This document shows, piece after piece, positions 15,301-23,577 of a stretch of DNA of 34,338 nucleotides (position 1 is its first letter; every line of letters begins with the position of its first letter). A model generated the notes under the pieces. That model was not told the DNA's origin and did not search any database. It saw nothing but the letters and a program-made list of their open reading frames with translations. The stretch covers positions 1-34,338 of the forward strand of contig PQXE01000034.1 of the NCBI GenBank assembly GCA_003194495.1, read 5' to 3'. Position numbers and translations under genes: made by a program. Origin of the DNA: Deltaproteobacteria bacterium (lineage in GTDB: Bacteria > Desulfobacterota > Dissulfuribacteria > Dissulfuribacterales > UBA3076).

Positions 15301-16602
15301 CTAACCCTTGCGTTTGAATCTGCCCAACTCGAACAATATTTTTCGCAATTCATCCCTGTGGGACCCAAAAAAGATGGCTGGTTCCTCAACCCGCTGATCA
15401 TCTTTCGTTGTAATTCTGTCTTTGGGAATCCCTGGCCCAATAGGGAAAACAGCCTTGTAATCCATGCCGACATAACCGATACTGGACCAATCACTGATAA
15501 TGGTGTAGTCACGCGTCTCATGGCCCAGGAGATCATGGCCCAATGAGTAGGTTTCAGCAGGATTCTGCACGCCAATTAGCGGCAAAAGGGTGGCTGGTAT
15601 ATCAAGATGGCTGGTCATCCTGTCAACTTCCCCGCTCCCCATTCCAGGGACCCAGAGCACCATGGGAACCCGGATCTGTTCCTGGTGAAATTCGGAATTG
15701 TGGCCCCAGCGCCCCTTCTCCATGAATTCTTCACCATGGTCCCCGGTGATGATTACTACGGTATTTTTCAGCAGGTTTTCCTGTTCCAGAAAATCCAGCA
15801 CCCGTTTGAACTGGCTGTCCAGATGGTGACATGAATTGATATAGCGGTTCCGAATAAGCTCGATATCATCCTCTAACGACATGGTCGCATAGTTGAGGTC
15901 TTGAAGGTATGGCTCCCGGATGACGCTTTCTTCAGGAAAATAGTAGCGGGCATGAGGAGATTCAAAAAACATAAAGGCCATGAACGGTCTTGATAAATCA
16001 CGATTTTTGATAAATTGCACCAGATCAGTTACATTCCTGCGGTCTGCTTTCCATCCTTGATCTTCACTGTGTTCATGGAGAGATTCCTTCGGGACTTTGG
16101 CAAAGATGGTCTTGTCAAATTCAGGGTAAGAGAACTTTGCGCTGGTGTACATGCCCAATTGATAAGCCTGGTCCTGCAATATATCCATGATAATAGGACT
16201 TCGCTGCTCTGCCAGGAAAGAGAACCAATAAGGGCCGTATAATCCATAGAACATGGTAAACAAACCCATGCGCGTGCCGTTACCTCCGCTGTAGTGATGC
16301 ATGAAACGAAATCCCTTCTGCGAAAACGTCCAGGTTCCCGGCATGATTTCAGGATCCAACATGTCCCAACGCCATGATTCCGCTACCATCCAGACAATAT
16401 TGAGTGGCTGTTCAGGCGCCACTACTTGAATTGATTCCAGTGGATATACCAATCGTGTTGCATCTGTATCCAGGCTGAGCCTTGCTTCATGCTTAACATC
16501 AAAACCCAGCTTTTTTGAAATGCCACGGAAAGTAAACGGCAGATAGAGAGGAAAGGCATTCGCAGCTATCATTACAGGTCTGTATCCCTCGACTTTGGCC
16601 AT
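15301..16602 (-). CDS. Sulfatase half of a MITE-split YejM/PbgA-like gene
   Basis: The 433-residue frame holds the periplasmic alkaline-phosphatase/sulfatase-type domain: VWMVAESWRWD (metal-binding Glu75), GGNGTRMGLF (Thr110 at the nucleophile position) and ITGDHGEEF. In YejM/PbgA, which senses LPS and controls lipid A synthesis, this domain follows five membrane helices. Those are encoded separately at 16742-17425. The first four codons here (MAKV) come from the inserted element, and native sequence resumes at GYRPVMIAANAFPLY. Without the membrane part the domain has no export signal, so the product is probably non-functional. Confidence 0.85.
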   Translation of the reverse strand: MAKVEGYRPVMIAANAFPLYLPFTFRGISKKLGFDVKHEARLSLDTDATRLVYPLESIQVVAPEQPLNIVWMVAESWRWDMLDPEIMPGTWTFSQKGFRFMHHYSGGNGTRMGLFTMFYGLYGPYWFSFLAEQRSPIIMDILQDQAYQLGMYTSAKFSYPEFDKTIFAKVPKESLHEHSEDQGWKADRRNVTDLVQFIKNRDLSRPFMAFMFFESPHARYYFPEESVIREPYLQDLNYATMSLEDDIELIRNRYINSCHHLDSQFKRVLDFLEQENLLKNTVVIITGDHGEEFMEKGRWGHNSEFHQEQIRVPMVLWVPGMGSGEVDRMTSHLDIPATLLPLIGVQNPAETYSLGHDLLGHETRDYTIISDWSSIGYVGMDYKAVFPIGPGIPKDRITTKDDQRVEEPAIFFGSHRDELRKILFELGRFKRKG

Positions 16603-16771
16603 TTTTAATTCATGGTTGTTGGGCTAACTTACTGAAATTATTATATCTAGCTTGAATTGGATCAAATCTACCCATAAAAAATCGGGGTATGAGTGCTTGT
16701 AATTCCCAAATCGTGCAGCTAACTCCTTGATTTTTCTGGTTTTATAATAATCGAAAAATGGCCAAAGTCGA
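16589..16771. mobile_element. 183-bp MITE inside the YejM/PbgA-like gene
   Basis: The element has perfect 18-bp terminal inverted repeats (TCGACTTTGGCCATTTTT at 16589-16606 and its complement at 16754-16771). It is bounded by a 7-bp direct repeat, GTATCCC (16582-16588 and 16772-16778). The interior is AT-rich and non-coding. Removing the element and one target copy (190 bp) rejoins SNIQGY to RPVMIAANAF in a single frame, restoring a 644-residue protein. The insertion is therefore recent enough that both gene halves are still intact. Confidence 0.95.
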
Positions 16772-17425
16772 GTATCCCTGAATATTACTTATTCCGTAAG
16801 CAATCCGCTCACTGAAACCAAGCAGGAGGACCAGAATCAATGCGTAACGATAAGACCTGCGAGGCATGAGGGCTGTCTGTCGTAAACGACCGCATAAGAA
16901 TCTATGCAATACCCACAACAGAGCTGCCTGTATGCCTATCAGAGCGACAGCGATAAAACAGAAGGTAATGATCGCAGAGTTACCGGTTCCCATGGACTCC
17001 ATGCCACCAGGCGTGGTTACCAGATTCAAAATAAAGCCGTTGATATGAAAACCAAAAAGTCTATATATGGTGCGGTCAGCAAACAACAGAATGTCCACAG
17101 CAGAAGTCGACGCCACCGCCACTCCATATTCCAGCGCAGGGGAAAACCGGTGCAGGCTGAAGGTATTACCTGTTTTTCGATATGACAGATAATGCAGGGA
17201 TTTTGTAAGAATCATTGCGGGCAGCAGATAAATAAATCCGTAACTCAGATAAACTGCTATTAAAAACAGTGGGGTGCGCAGGTCACCATACGGAATCGTC
17301 CTGACATAGCCATAGGAAAGTATGAGCACAACGATATAAGATGCGAAAAAGTAATGATTTAAAAGACGGGAAGTCAAGCAGGCCTTTGTCATTAAGAGTT
17401 TCCTCACCACATCCTGGCGGTTCAT
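16742..17425 (-). CDS. Membrane half of the MITE-split YejM/PbgA-like gene
   Basis: The 227-residue frame has about five hydrophobic helices (YFFASYIVVLILSYGYV, PLFLIAVYLSYGFIYLLPAMI, AVASTSAVDILLFADR, AIITFCFIAVALIGIQAALLW, YRYALILVLLLGFSERIAYG). This is the DUF3413 membrane domain of YejM/PbgA-type inner-membrane proteins. SERIAYG followed by a GY motif is the usual link to the sulfatase domain. After NIQGYS the frame enters the MITE and stops within 10 codons. The upstream flank at 17426-17574 shows no other gene, so this frame begins the operon with the sulfatase part and the large glycosyltransferase. Confidence 0.85.
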   Translation of the reverse strand: MNRQDVVRKLLMTKACLTSRLLNHYFFASYIVVLILSYGYVRTIPYGDLRTPLFLIAVYLSYGFIYLLPAMILTKSLHYLSYRKTGNTFSLHRFSPALEYGVAVASTSAVDILLFADRTIYRLFGFHINGFILNLVTTPGGMESMGTGNSAIITFCFIAVALIGIQAALLWVLHRFLCGRLRQTALMPRRSYRYALILVLLLGFSERIAYGISNIQGYSTLAIFRLL

Positions 17426-17574
17426 AATTCGTATTTAGTGTGCGTGCCAAATAGACATGAGGGCCTCTTGCAAAAGGCTCATGATATAGAAAACTTTTTC
17501 CTTACATGTTAAAATAACACAGAAAGCTCACCGGAAGATTGCTGCCAGATTACCATTTTGTAATCCAGGAAATC

Positions 17575-17684
17575 GTAAGCGTTCACAGGGCACCGCATCT
17601 GCTTTGTTGTCGGGCACTTGAAGTACAGGAAGTATGTCTGCGTACCCGTACGCCTCGCATCTGCAGCACCCTGTAAACGCTTAC
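17575..17684. repeat. GTAAGCGTT-family large inverted repeat
   Basis: Arms of 28 bases at 17575-17602 and 17657-17684 are imperfectly complementary (GTAAGCGTTCACAGGG against GTAAGCGTTTACAGGG). They enclose ACTTGAAGTACAGGAAGTATG. A further related end, CGTGAACGGTTACG, lies at 17722-17735. The first 33 bases recur perfectly inverted at 21288-21320, and GTAAGCGTTCAC occurs at 12052-12063. It fills most of the space between the split YejM gene and the kinase gene (17426-17743), where no gene is seen. Confidence 0.85.
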
Positions 17685-17743
17685 AGTTCGGTGGGTTGCG
17701 GTAAAACAGGCGTTGTAATCCCGTGAACGGTTACGAAAGAAGA

Positions 17744-19147
17744 CTACAATTGTGGAAGGGTTATTGAAAAAATGGTGCCAGTCTTCGGGTTGCTCATTGC
17801 TGTAATATTGCCACCATGTGATTTGGCAATTGCCAAGGCCAGGCTGAGTCCCAGACCGCTTCCTGTCTGCGACCTGCTCTGGTCACATCGATAGAACCGA
17901 TCAAATATGTGAGGGAGATCATTTTCGGATATGCCGACACCGTTATCACGAAAGCTGACGACAACCTGCTTTTCATCTCCGCTCAACGAGACAGTAACGG
18001 TCCCGCCGGACTGAGTATACTTCAGTGCATTATCAAGCAGATTGGCAACCATGCGCTGGATCCTCTGGAAATCTCCACTAATTTGATACCCGGCAGGTAT
18101 TTCATGCTCGAGGCTAATATCTTTGTCTTCAGCTATTGGAAGAAACAGCTCACATGCTTCCTGAACAATCCTGGAAATATCAACAGGCCTTTTTTGAAGC
18201 TTTGCTGTTCCGGCCTCTGCTTCCGAGATCATCAGCATGGTGTTGATCATTTCAAGAAGGCGATCGCATTCCTCAATGATGTCGGCAGCCATGGCCTCAA
18301 AATTATCTGCGGATTTGCCGGTGGTCAGGGTCATTTCAGCAATTCCGCGCATTCTTGTAATGGGACTTTTGAGGTCATGGGCGATGTTGTCCGTAATTTC
18401 TCCCATACTGGTGATCAGCAAGTTAATGCGGTCCAGCATGCTGTTAAATGTAGTCGCAAGTTCCTCAATCTCAACACCTCCACCCTGCACGGAAACTCGC
18501 CTTTCAAGGGTATTGCTTGAGATTTCCTGCGCAGCTTGTGTAACTTCTTTCACGCCTGACAGGGCACGTCTTGCCATAAATAATCCAATGACTGCGGCTA
18601 AAAATGTGAAAATAACTACTATTGTTGCTATCAGCTCTCTTAATAATCCCAGAAACCGCTCATTTTCCGACAGAGAAACGCCCATCTGTAAAATAATATC
18701 ACTACCCATTACTCCATAAAGCATACGGACTTTATGAGGATGCCCTGGAATGGCAAGCGTTTTGAATGAATAGTCTTTATCAGATGTCAAGCGTTTCAAT
18801 ATTGTCCTGTCTGCATCTGAATATTTCCAGGATGACATATCAGAGGAGACCAGCACATCCCCGTTTGGGGTCAAAAGACGCAGGAAAAACCTGTTAACTC
18901 CTTCAGACTCTGCCTCTATTTTGATTTCCGGCCTTACAGCATCCAGTCCCTTTAATTCCAGGAGAGAAGAAAATTCAGCAAACTCAGCCAAAAGCTCCCT
19001 GTCTACATATGAGCGGCTGATCGAGCTGATCATAAGAAAAAAGACCCAAAAAGCCGCTACTAACGAAACGGCAAAAATCCCTGCATACCAGAGCGTCAAT
19101 CGGAATGCCAGGGTATGTCGAAGGCTAAAAAGCTCTCTTAAGGACAT
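17744..19147 (-). CDS. Membrane sensor histidine kinase
   Basis: A start at 19147 (MSLRELFSLRH) is preferred because GGAG lies six bases upstream. A longer frame starts four codons earlier. The 467-residue protein has two membrane helices (about residues 20-45 and 170-190) around a periplasmic sensor region, then HAMP, the phospho-acceptor His in DNIAHDLKSPITRMRG (about 257), the N-box NLLDNALKYT, DNGVGIS and GSGLGLSLA. The layout resembles CzcS/CusS-type metal or envelope-stress kinases, but the signal is unknown. It overlaps the response regulator gene by 23 bases, so the two are one operon. Confidence 0.93.
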   Translation of the reverse strand: MSLRELFSLRHTLAFRLTLWYAGIFAVSLVAAFWVFFLMISSISRSYVDRELLAEFAEFSSLLELKGLDAVRPEIKIEAESEGVNRFFLRLLTPNGDVLVSSDMSSWKYSDADRTILKRLTSDKDYSFKTLAIPGHPHKVRMLYGVMGSDIILQMGVSLSENERFLGLLRELIATIVVIFTFLAAVIGLFMARRALSGVKEVTQAAQEISSNTLERRVSVQGGGVEIEELATTFNSMLDRINLLITSMGEITDNIAHDLKSPITRMRGIAEMTLTTGKSADNFEAMAADIIEECDRLLEMINTMLMISEAEAGTAKLQKRPVDISRIVQEACELFLPIAEDKDISLEHEIPAGYQISGDFQRIQRMVANLLDNALKYTQSGGTVTVSLSGDEKQVVVSFRDNGVGISENDLPHIFDRFYRCDQSRSQTGSGLGLSLALAIAKSHGGNITAMSNPKTGTIFSITLPQL

Positions 19148-19802
19148 ATCCGACTCCACGGACAGTATGAATCAATTTAGTCTCAAAAGGCTTATCCACC
19201 TTATCACGTAATCTGCACATTCTTGTCTCCACAACATTTGTCTGTGGATCAAAATTATAGCCCCACACGTGTTCCATGATCATTGTCTTGGAAACAACTC
19301 TTTCGGCATTGCGCAACAAATATTCCAAGAGGTTAAATTCCCTGGGTTGAAGGTCTATGTTTACCCCTCCACGAGCAACCTCGCGGGTAAGCAGATTCAG
19401 AAAAAGATCGTCAAAATTCAGTCTGACAGGTTCCGATTCTCCTTTACCTCTCCGGATTAGCGCCTGAACACGGGCCAGAAGCTCAGAAAAGGCAAAGGGT
19501 TTGGTAAGGTAATCATCTCCCCCTGTCTGAAGACCTCTGACACGATCATCCACGGAACGTTTGGCGCTCAGGACAATAACAGGTGTATTGATCTTTTGCT
19601 GACGTATTTCCTGGATCAGAGAAAGGCCATCAAGTACCGGCAGCATGATGTCAATAACAGCTACATCATAATCTCCGGTTAAGGCCTTGCTGAGACCTTT
19701 CCCGCCATCTGCCGCATAGTCTACGGCAAGACCGGCCTGTTTCAACCCCTTGATGATAAAAGAGGCAATTTTGTGATCATCTTCAACGAGCAGAATTCGC
19801 AT
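19125..19802 (-). CDS. OmpR/PhoB-family response regulator
   Basis: The 225-residue protein has a receiver domain with acidic E7, D8 and D9, phospho-acceptor D51 (AVIDIMLP) and K101 (LTKPFAFSE). A winged-helix DNA-binding domain follows (PREFNLLEYLLRN ... VETRMCRLRDKVD ... TVRGVGYVLK). The similarity in layout is to CzcR/CusR-type regulators. It is the first gene of the pair, with AAGGAG before the ATG. Its targets cannot be told from the sequence. The MFS gene downstream of its promoter side is separated by 108 bp. Confidence 0.95.
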   Translation of the reverse strand: MRILLVEDDHKIASFIIKGLKQAGLAVDYAADGGKGLSKALTGDYDVAVIDIMLPVLDGLSLIQEIRQQKINTPVIVLSAKRSVDDRVRGLQTGGDDYLTKPFAFSELLARVQALIRRGKGESEPVRLNFDDLFLNLLTREVARGGVNIDLQPREFNLLEYLLRNAERVVSKTMIMEHVWGYNFDPQTNVVETRMCRLRDKVDKPFETKLIHTVRGVGYVLKRAF

Positions 19803-19910
19803 ACCAATTCACTCCTTTTGCTATCAGGAATTCGCATCTGTCATTTTCCCAGACAGATAGTTTATCCATTATACCAGGCCATCCAATATGCCCTTCCGGA
19901 TATTCCTTCA

Positions 19911-21071
19911 TCATGAGTTCCTCAGAGCCATCATCCGCAGTGTCATGGCGGATATGGCCGTTAGCACCGCCGCCGTGAGGAATGCGCTGCTCATACTCAC
20001 CCATTGCCACAAAACGCCGAACAATAGGGCTCCCGGCAGGGCCATCAGTCCGCTCAGCAGATGATAGATGCCGAACACAGTGGCTTTTTGCTCGGGTGGC
20101 GCGAAGTCGCCGATCAGGGCCCGTTCCGCTCCTTCGGTAAAGGCCATTGCCGCAGCATAGCCCAGAAAAAATGCCCACACGGTTATGCCGTCATCCGGCA
20201 ACCAGGCAAAAGCCAACAGCAGCAATACACGGGCTGTCCAACCAATGGAGACCACACGAAGACGGCCAAGACGGTCGGACAAGGCCCCGGCAGGACCGGA
20301 GACCAGCGCCTTGACCCCGTGAGCTGCGGCCCACAACAGGGGGACCCAGGTCACGATGATCCCACCCTGATTGGCCCAAAGCACCAGAAAGGCCTCGGGT
20401 GTCGTTGCCAGCGCCAGACCGCCCGATGCCAGCACCAGACCTTTAACCCTGGCGTCGAGACCTCTCCAGCGAATACGCCCTGGTGGCTCTGCAGGCTTCG
20501 CATCCGTCGGCACCTTCAGCCCCAGTACCACCAAAAAAACGAGCGCTATGCCGGGGATGACTGAAGCCATGAACACATGCTCCATGGTCATACCCCACCG
20601 AAGCAGGATGAAGGCCAGCAGCGGGCCCAACATCGCCCCGGTATGATCCAGGGCGCGCTGGAACCCAAAGGCGCGCCCCCGGCCATGCTCATCAGTACTG
20701 GCGGCGATCAAGGCATCACGTGGCGCGGTGCGCAGCCCCTTGCCAACCCGATCCAGGAAGCGCAGCATCAGCACCCATCCCCAGCCCAGCGCAAAGCCGA
20801 TCAGGGGACGGGCCGTATTGGATACCGTGTAGCCGCCTACGACCAGCCTCTTGCGGTTCCAGCCGCGATCGGCCAGCCAGCCGGAAACCAGCTTGAGGAT
20901 ACTGGCTGTGGCCTCGGCCACCCCTTCCACCAGGCCAACGATCGCCGGCCCGGCGCCCAGTGTGGCAGTCAGAAACAAGGGAAGCAGCGGGGTGATCATC
21001 TCGCTGGCTGTGTCGTTCAGCATTGAGACCAGCCCAAGGACCACAACCGTGCGCGGCAGAAAGCAATTCAT
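19911..21071 (-). CDS. MFS transporter
   Basis: The 386-residue protein has 11-12 hydrophobic helices and MFS motifs: GLVSMLNDTASEMITPLLPLF at the first helix, GWLADRGWNRKRLV at the loop 2-3 motif, and DRVGKGLRTAPRDALIA. This subgroup of MFS permeases is widespread and poorly characterised, and the substrate is unknown. The gene is visibly richer in G+C than the two-component genes beside it, a sign of possible transfer. The ATG at 21071 has no strong ribosome site, so a start a few codons downstream is possible. Confidence 0.9.
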   Translation of the reverse strand: MNCFLPRTVVVLGLVSMLNDTASEMITPLLPLFLTATLGAGPAIVGLVEGVAEATASILKLVSGWLADRGWNRKRLVVGGYTVSNTARPLIGFALGWGWVLMLRFLDRVGKGLRTAPRDALIAASTDEHGRGRAFGFQRALDHTGAMLGPLLAFILLRWGMTMEHVFMASVIPGIALVFLVVLGLKVPTDAKPAEPPGRIRWRGLDARVKGLVLASGGLALATTPEAFLVLWANQGGIIVTWVPLLWAAAHGVKALVSGPAGALSDRLGRLRVVSIGWTARVLLLLAFAWLPDDGITVWAFFLGYAAAMAFTEGAERALIGDFAPPEQKATVFGIYHLLSGLMALPGALLFGVLWQWVSMSSAFLTAAVLTAISAMTLRMMALRNS

Positions 21072-21136
21072 AACTAAATTTAGCAGTTAGCCTTGTATGT
21101 TTCTTTTACCACTACGAGGTATTTTCACGGTAAATT

Positions 21137-21251
21137 GAACCGCGAAGACGCTAAGGACGCTAAGAAATACTTTTTATCCAGCCGGTAACGGTCCGGCTGG
21201 ATAAGTATCTTCTTTGTGTTTAACTTTGCGTTCTTGGCGTCTTAGCGGTTA
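21137..21251. repeat. Nested inverted repeat with an inner 11-bp hairpin
   Basis: An outer pair of arms (GAACCGCGAAGACGCTAAGG... at 21137-21165 and the complement-like GTTCTTGGCGTCTTAGCGGTTA ending at 21251) encloses a perfect hairpin TATCCAGCCGG (21175-21185) with 21193-21203. Similar arms appear at the window start. No gene lies between 21072 and 21316. This is a dispersed intergenic repeat. Confidence 0.8.
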
Positions 21252-21287
21252 GCTATTAGTTTAATGATTATCAGGCTGCCCGCCCTG

Positions 21288-21320
21288 ACAAAGCAGATGC
21301 GGTGCCCTGTGAACGCTTAC
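21288..21320 (-). repeat. Second copy of the GTAAGCGTT repeat, overlapping a stop codon
   Basis: These 33 bases are the perfect reverse complement of 17575-17607. The GTAA of the repeat supplies the TAA stop of the lipoprotein gene (21319-21317), so the repeat has invaded or now defines that gene's 3' end. Confidence 0.9.
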
Positions 21321-21934
21321 AAAATCCTGCCAGGTTCGGCAAGCCAGGCAACAAGGTTGCGGGCAACATTTGTCGCAGCCTTGTTGAGTGCGGACGCGGC
21401 GCCTTGAGCATTCCGCGAGGATGCCTGCACCTTGGACACAAATTCTTTCGTTGCAATTACCGTTTTTGTCGTATTATCTATGACATAAAAACGTACTCTG
21501 ACGACTCCTTCAGAAGTTCCGTCATCTTTGATATGGTGGCTGAAATCAAACAGAGTGCTTTCCAAAAGCAAATCGGCTTCTGAAACGGAGGCGGGAGGAA
21601 CCACAGCCCCAAACCGGCCACTTTCTTCCAAGGCAACCTGGAAGAGTATTTGCAGCAATCTGACCGGCGCATCACTCCAGCGGCTGTAGGCATAGCTGTT
21701 CTGGCCATACCGTGCATCAGTATAAAGGATTTCGGTGCCGGTAAGGGCTCGGGTCCCACGAACCGGAGCCATTTTAATAATATGAGAATTCTTTTTTCCT
21801 GTTTCCTCTTGGGCTTTACTGCTGTCCCATTCAGGTGATATCGTATAGATGGAGGCAGGAGGAACGGTTTTGGTCACGCATCCTGCGAGCAGTATACAGG
21901 ACAATACGAAGACCATATATAGCCTATTTTTCAC
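21317..21934 (-). CDS. ABC-type transport auxiliary lipoprotein (PqiC-like, PF03886 type)
   Basis: The 205-residue lipoprotein has the lipobox LLAGC (Cys19). The body (PPASIYTISPEW ... IIKMAPVRGTRALTGTEILYT ... YAYSRWSDAPVRLLQILFQVALEES ... ADLLLESTLFDFSHH) matches the auxiliary lipoproteins that accompany MlaD/PqiB-type ABC systems and link them to the outer membrane. It starts at GTG after GGAGGG and overlaps mlaD by 11 bases. The stop codon lies inside a dispersed repeat, so the last residues may differ from relatives. Confidence 0.88.
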   Translation of the reverse strand: MKNRLYMVFVLSCILLAGCVTKTVPPASIYTISPEWDSSKAQEETGKKNSHIIKMAPVRGTRALTGTEILYTDARYGQNSYAYSRWSDAPVRLLQILFQVALEESGRFGAVVPPASVSEADLLLESTLFDFSHHIKDDGTSEGVVRVRFYVIDNTTKTVIATKEFVSKVQASSRNAQGAASALNKAATNVARNLVAWLAEPGRIL

Positions 21935-22820
21935 TGTATCCCTCCTCTCCGGGTCCTGGCCGCGGCTGGGAGCGTTTGAATATCAGATCTCCAGGGCTGG
22001 CTTCAATGGCGCGGGTTGTTCTTTGCAGATCTCCCACCAGAATACCCAATTCGTAAAGAAGTTGATTAAACGATTCAAGGCTCTGTCGCGCATCTTGGCT
22101 TATGTTGCGACCGATGTCAGCATAGTTTTCCTCCAGGCAGTCGGCCATTTTCTCAACACTTACAGAGGCGGCTTCAACCTTTTCAGAAGCCCCGGTAACG
22201 CGTTTTTCCATGACAACACCATTATCAACGAGGTCCTGGAATCCTTGCAGTTGCACTCTGATATCTTTGGCGAGCATCCTTGTTTCAGAAAGTATATCTT
22301 CAATGTTTTGCAGATTCTTCTCACTGAGCAGCCGGTCAAACTTGTCCAGAGCCATTGCCGATTTTGCAGCGAGTATGGTAAGGGATTCATTGATCCGTGC
22401 GTAGGTTGAAGGACTTGCAGGAATGACAGGAATCTCATCTTCTGTTTTTCTGAGCAGCAGAGCGTCTTTGCTGCCCCCTTTGAGCTCAACAAAGGCCAGC
22501 CCCGTCATCCCGAAAAACTCAAGCGTGGCCGTGGTGTCCACCTTAATTTGGGTGCCATGTTTGATTTTTAAAAGGAGCTCCACCTCTTCGGAATTTTTCG
22601 GATTTATACCTATATGCTCCACAGTACCTACGTCAACGCCCATATATTTAACGGAGACATCAGGGCTCAATCCGGAAACCGATTCCGACATATAGACATA
22701 GTAAAGGTCATATGCCTGTTTGCCGCCATATTTGCCTAGCCAGTAGGTGAAAGCTATCAGACCTGCCAACAACAGGACAACAAAAAGTCCGACAATCGTA
22801 TAATTGATTCTACCCTCCAT
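21924..22820 (-). CDS. mlaD: MlaD-family MCE-domain protein
   Basis: The 298-residue protein has one N-terminal membrane helix (about 8-29, IVGLFVVLLLAGLIAFTYWLG). A single MCE domain follows (about 38-115, VSGLSPDVSVKYMGVDVGTVEHIGI ... TATLEFFGMTGLAFVELKGG), and then a long helical tail that could form a channel or coiled coil. MCE proteins bind lipid in the periplasm for transport between membranes. AAGGAG precedes the ATG, and the gene overlaps mlaF by 11 bases. The tail is longer than in E. coli MlaD, closer to Mycobacterium/PqiB-type forms. Confidence 0.93.
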   Translation of the reverse strand: MEGRINYTIVGLFVVLLLAGLIAFTYWLGKYGGKQAYDLYYVYMSESVSGLSPDVSVKYMGVDVGTVEHIGINPKNSEEVELLLKIKHGTQIKVDTTATLEFFGMTGLAFVELKGGSKDALLLRKTEDEIPVIPASPSTYARINESLTILAAKSAMALDKFDRLLSEKNLQNIEDILSETRMLAKDIRVQLQGFQDLVDNGVVMEKRVTGASEKVEAASVSVEKMADCLEENYADIGRNISQDARQSLESFNQLLYELGILVGDLQRTTRAIEASPGDLIFKRSQPRPGPGEEGYSEK

Positions 22821-23577
22821 TCCGACTCCTTATCAGCCCCCGCTTTCCTCCGAAGAACTTTTTAATAACGGTATGAGGATTTTGTATGACTTCATTAAGA
22901 GTGCCTTCCGCAATCACTTTCTTTTCACCCAGTACGGCAAAACGGTCAACCACAGTCCAGATGGAATCAAGATCATGGGTTACCATTATAACGGTTAATC
23001 CAAGGACTTCCCGCAGTTTAAGAATCAAATTGTCGAAAGCTTCCGCGCCCACTGGATCCAGCCCTGAGGTCGGTTCATCAAGAAACAGCAGCTTCGGGTC
23101 CATGGCCAACGCCCGTGCCAATGACGCCCGTTTGACCATGCCGCCGCTCAGTTCCGCCGGATAGAGATCCGCTGCATGTTCAGGAAGACCAACCATATTT
23201 ATTTTCAGGCGCACGATATCCTGGATCAGTTTCAAGGGGAGATCAGTATACTCCTTGAGCTTTATCCCAACATTTTCCCTGACCGTGAGAGAAGAATAGA
23301 GGGCGCCGGCCTGAAAAAGCACACCCCATTGCCGCCGCAGCATGGTTGCACCGGCACGGGTAATCGTCAAAAGGTCTTGACTAAGAACTCTGATCTCTCC
23401 TGACTGGGGACGCCGCAGCATGATCATCTCTTTCATTAAAGTTGATTTCCCTGATCCGCTGCCACCAAGAAGCCCATAGATTTCACCCTGGCGCACATTC
23501 AGGCTGATGCCGTCATGGACCACGTTTTTGCCGAACCGGGTCACAACATTTAAAACTGTGATAACGGTGTCACTCAA
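22810..23577 (-). CDS. mlaF: MlaF-type ABC ATPase
   Basis: The 255-residue ATPase has Walker A GGSGSGKST at residues 38-46, signature LSGGMVKR at 143-150 and Walker B LLFLDEPTSGLDP at 163-175. The switch His is in VTHDLDS. The wording LSGGMVKR and EPTSGLDP is characteristic of Mla/Ttg2-type lipid transporters. It starts with TTG, and TTGA overlaps the permease stop. GGAG stands eight bases upstream, which supports this unusual start. Confidence 0.93.
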   Translation of the reverse strand: MSDTVITVLNVVTRFGKNVVHDGISLNVRQGEIYGLLGGSGSGKSTLMKEMIMLRRPQSGEIRVLSQDLLTITRAGATMLRRQWGVLFQAGALYSSLTVRENVGIKLKEYTDLPLKLIQDIVRLKINMVGLPEHAADLYPAELSGGMVKRASLARALAMDPKLLFLDEPTSGLDPVGAEAFDNLILKLREVLGLTVIMVTHDLDSIWTVVDRFAVLGEKKVIAEGTLNEVIQNPHTVIKKFFGGKRGLIRSRNGG

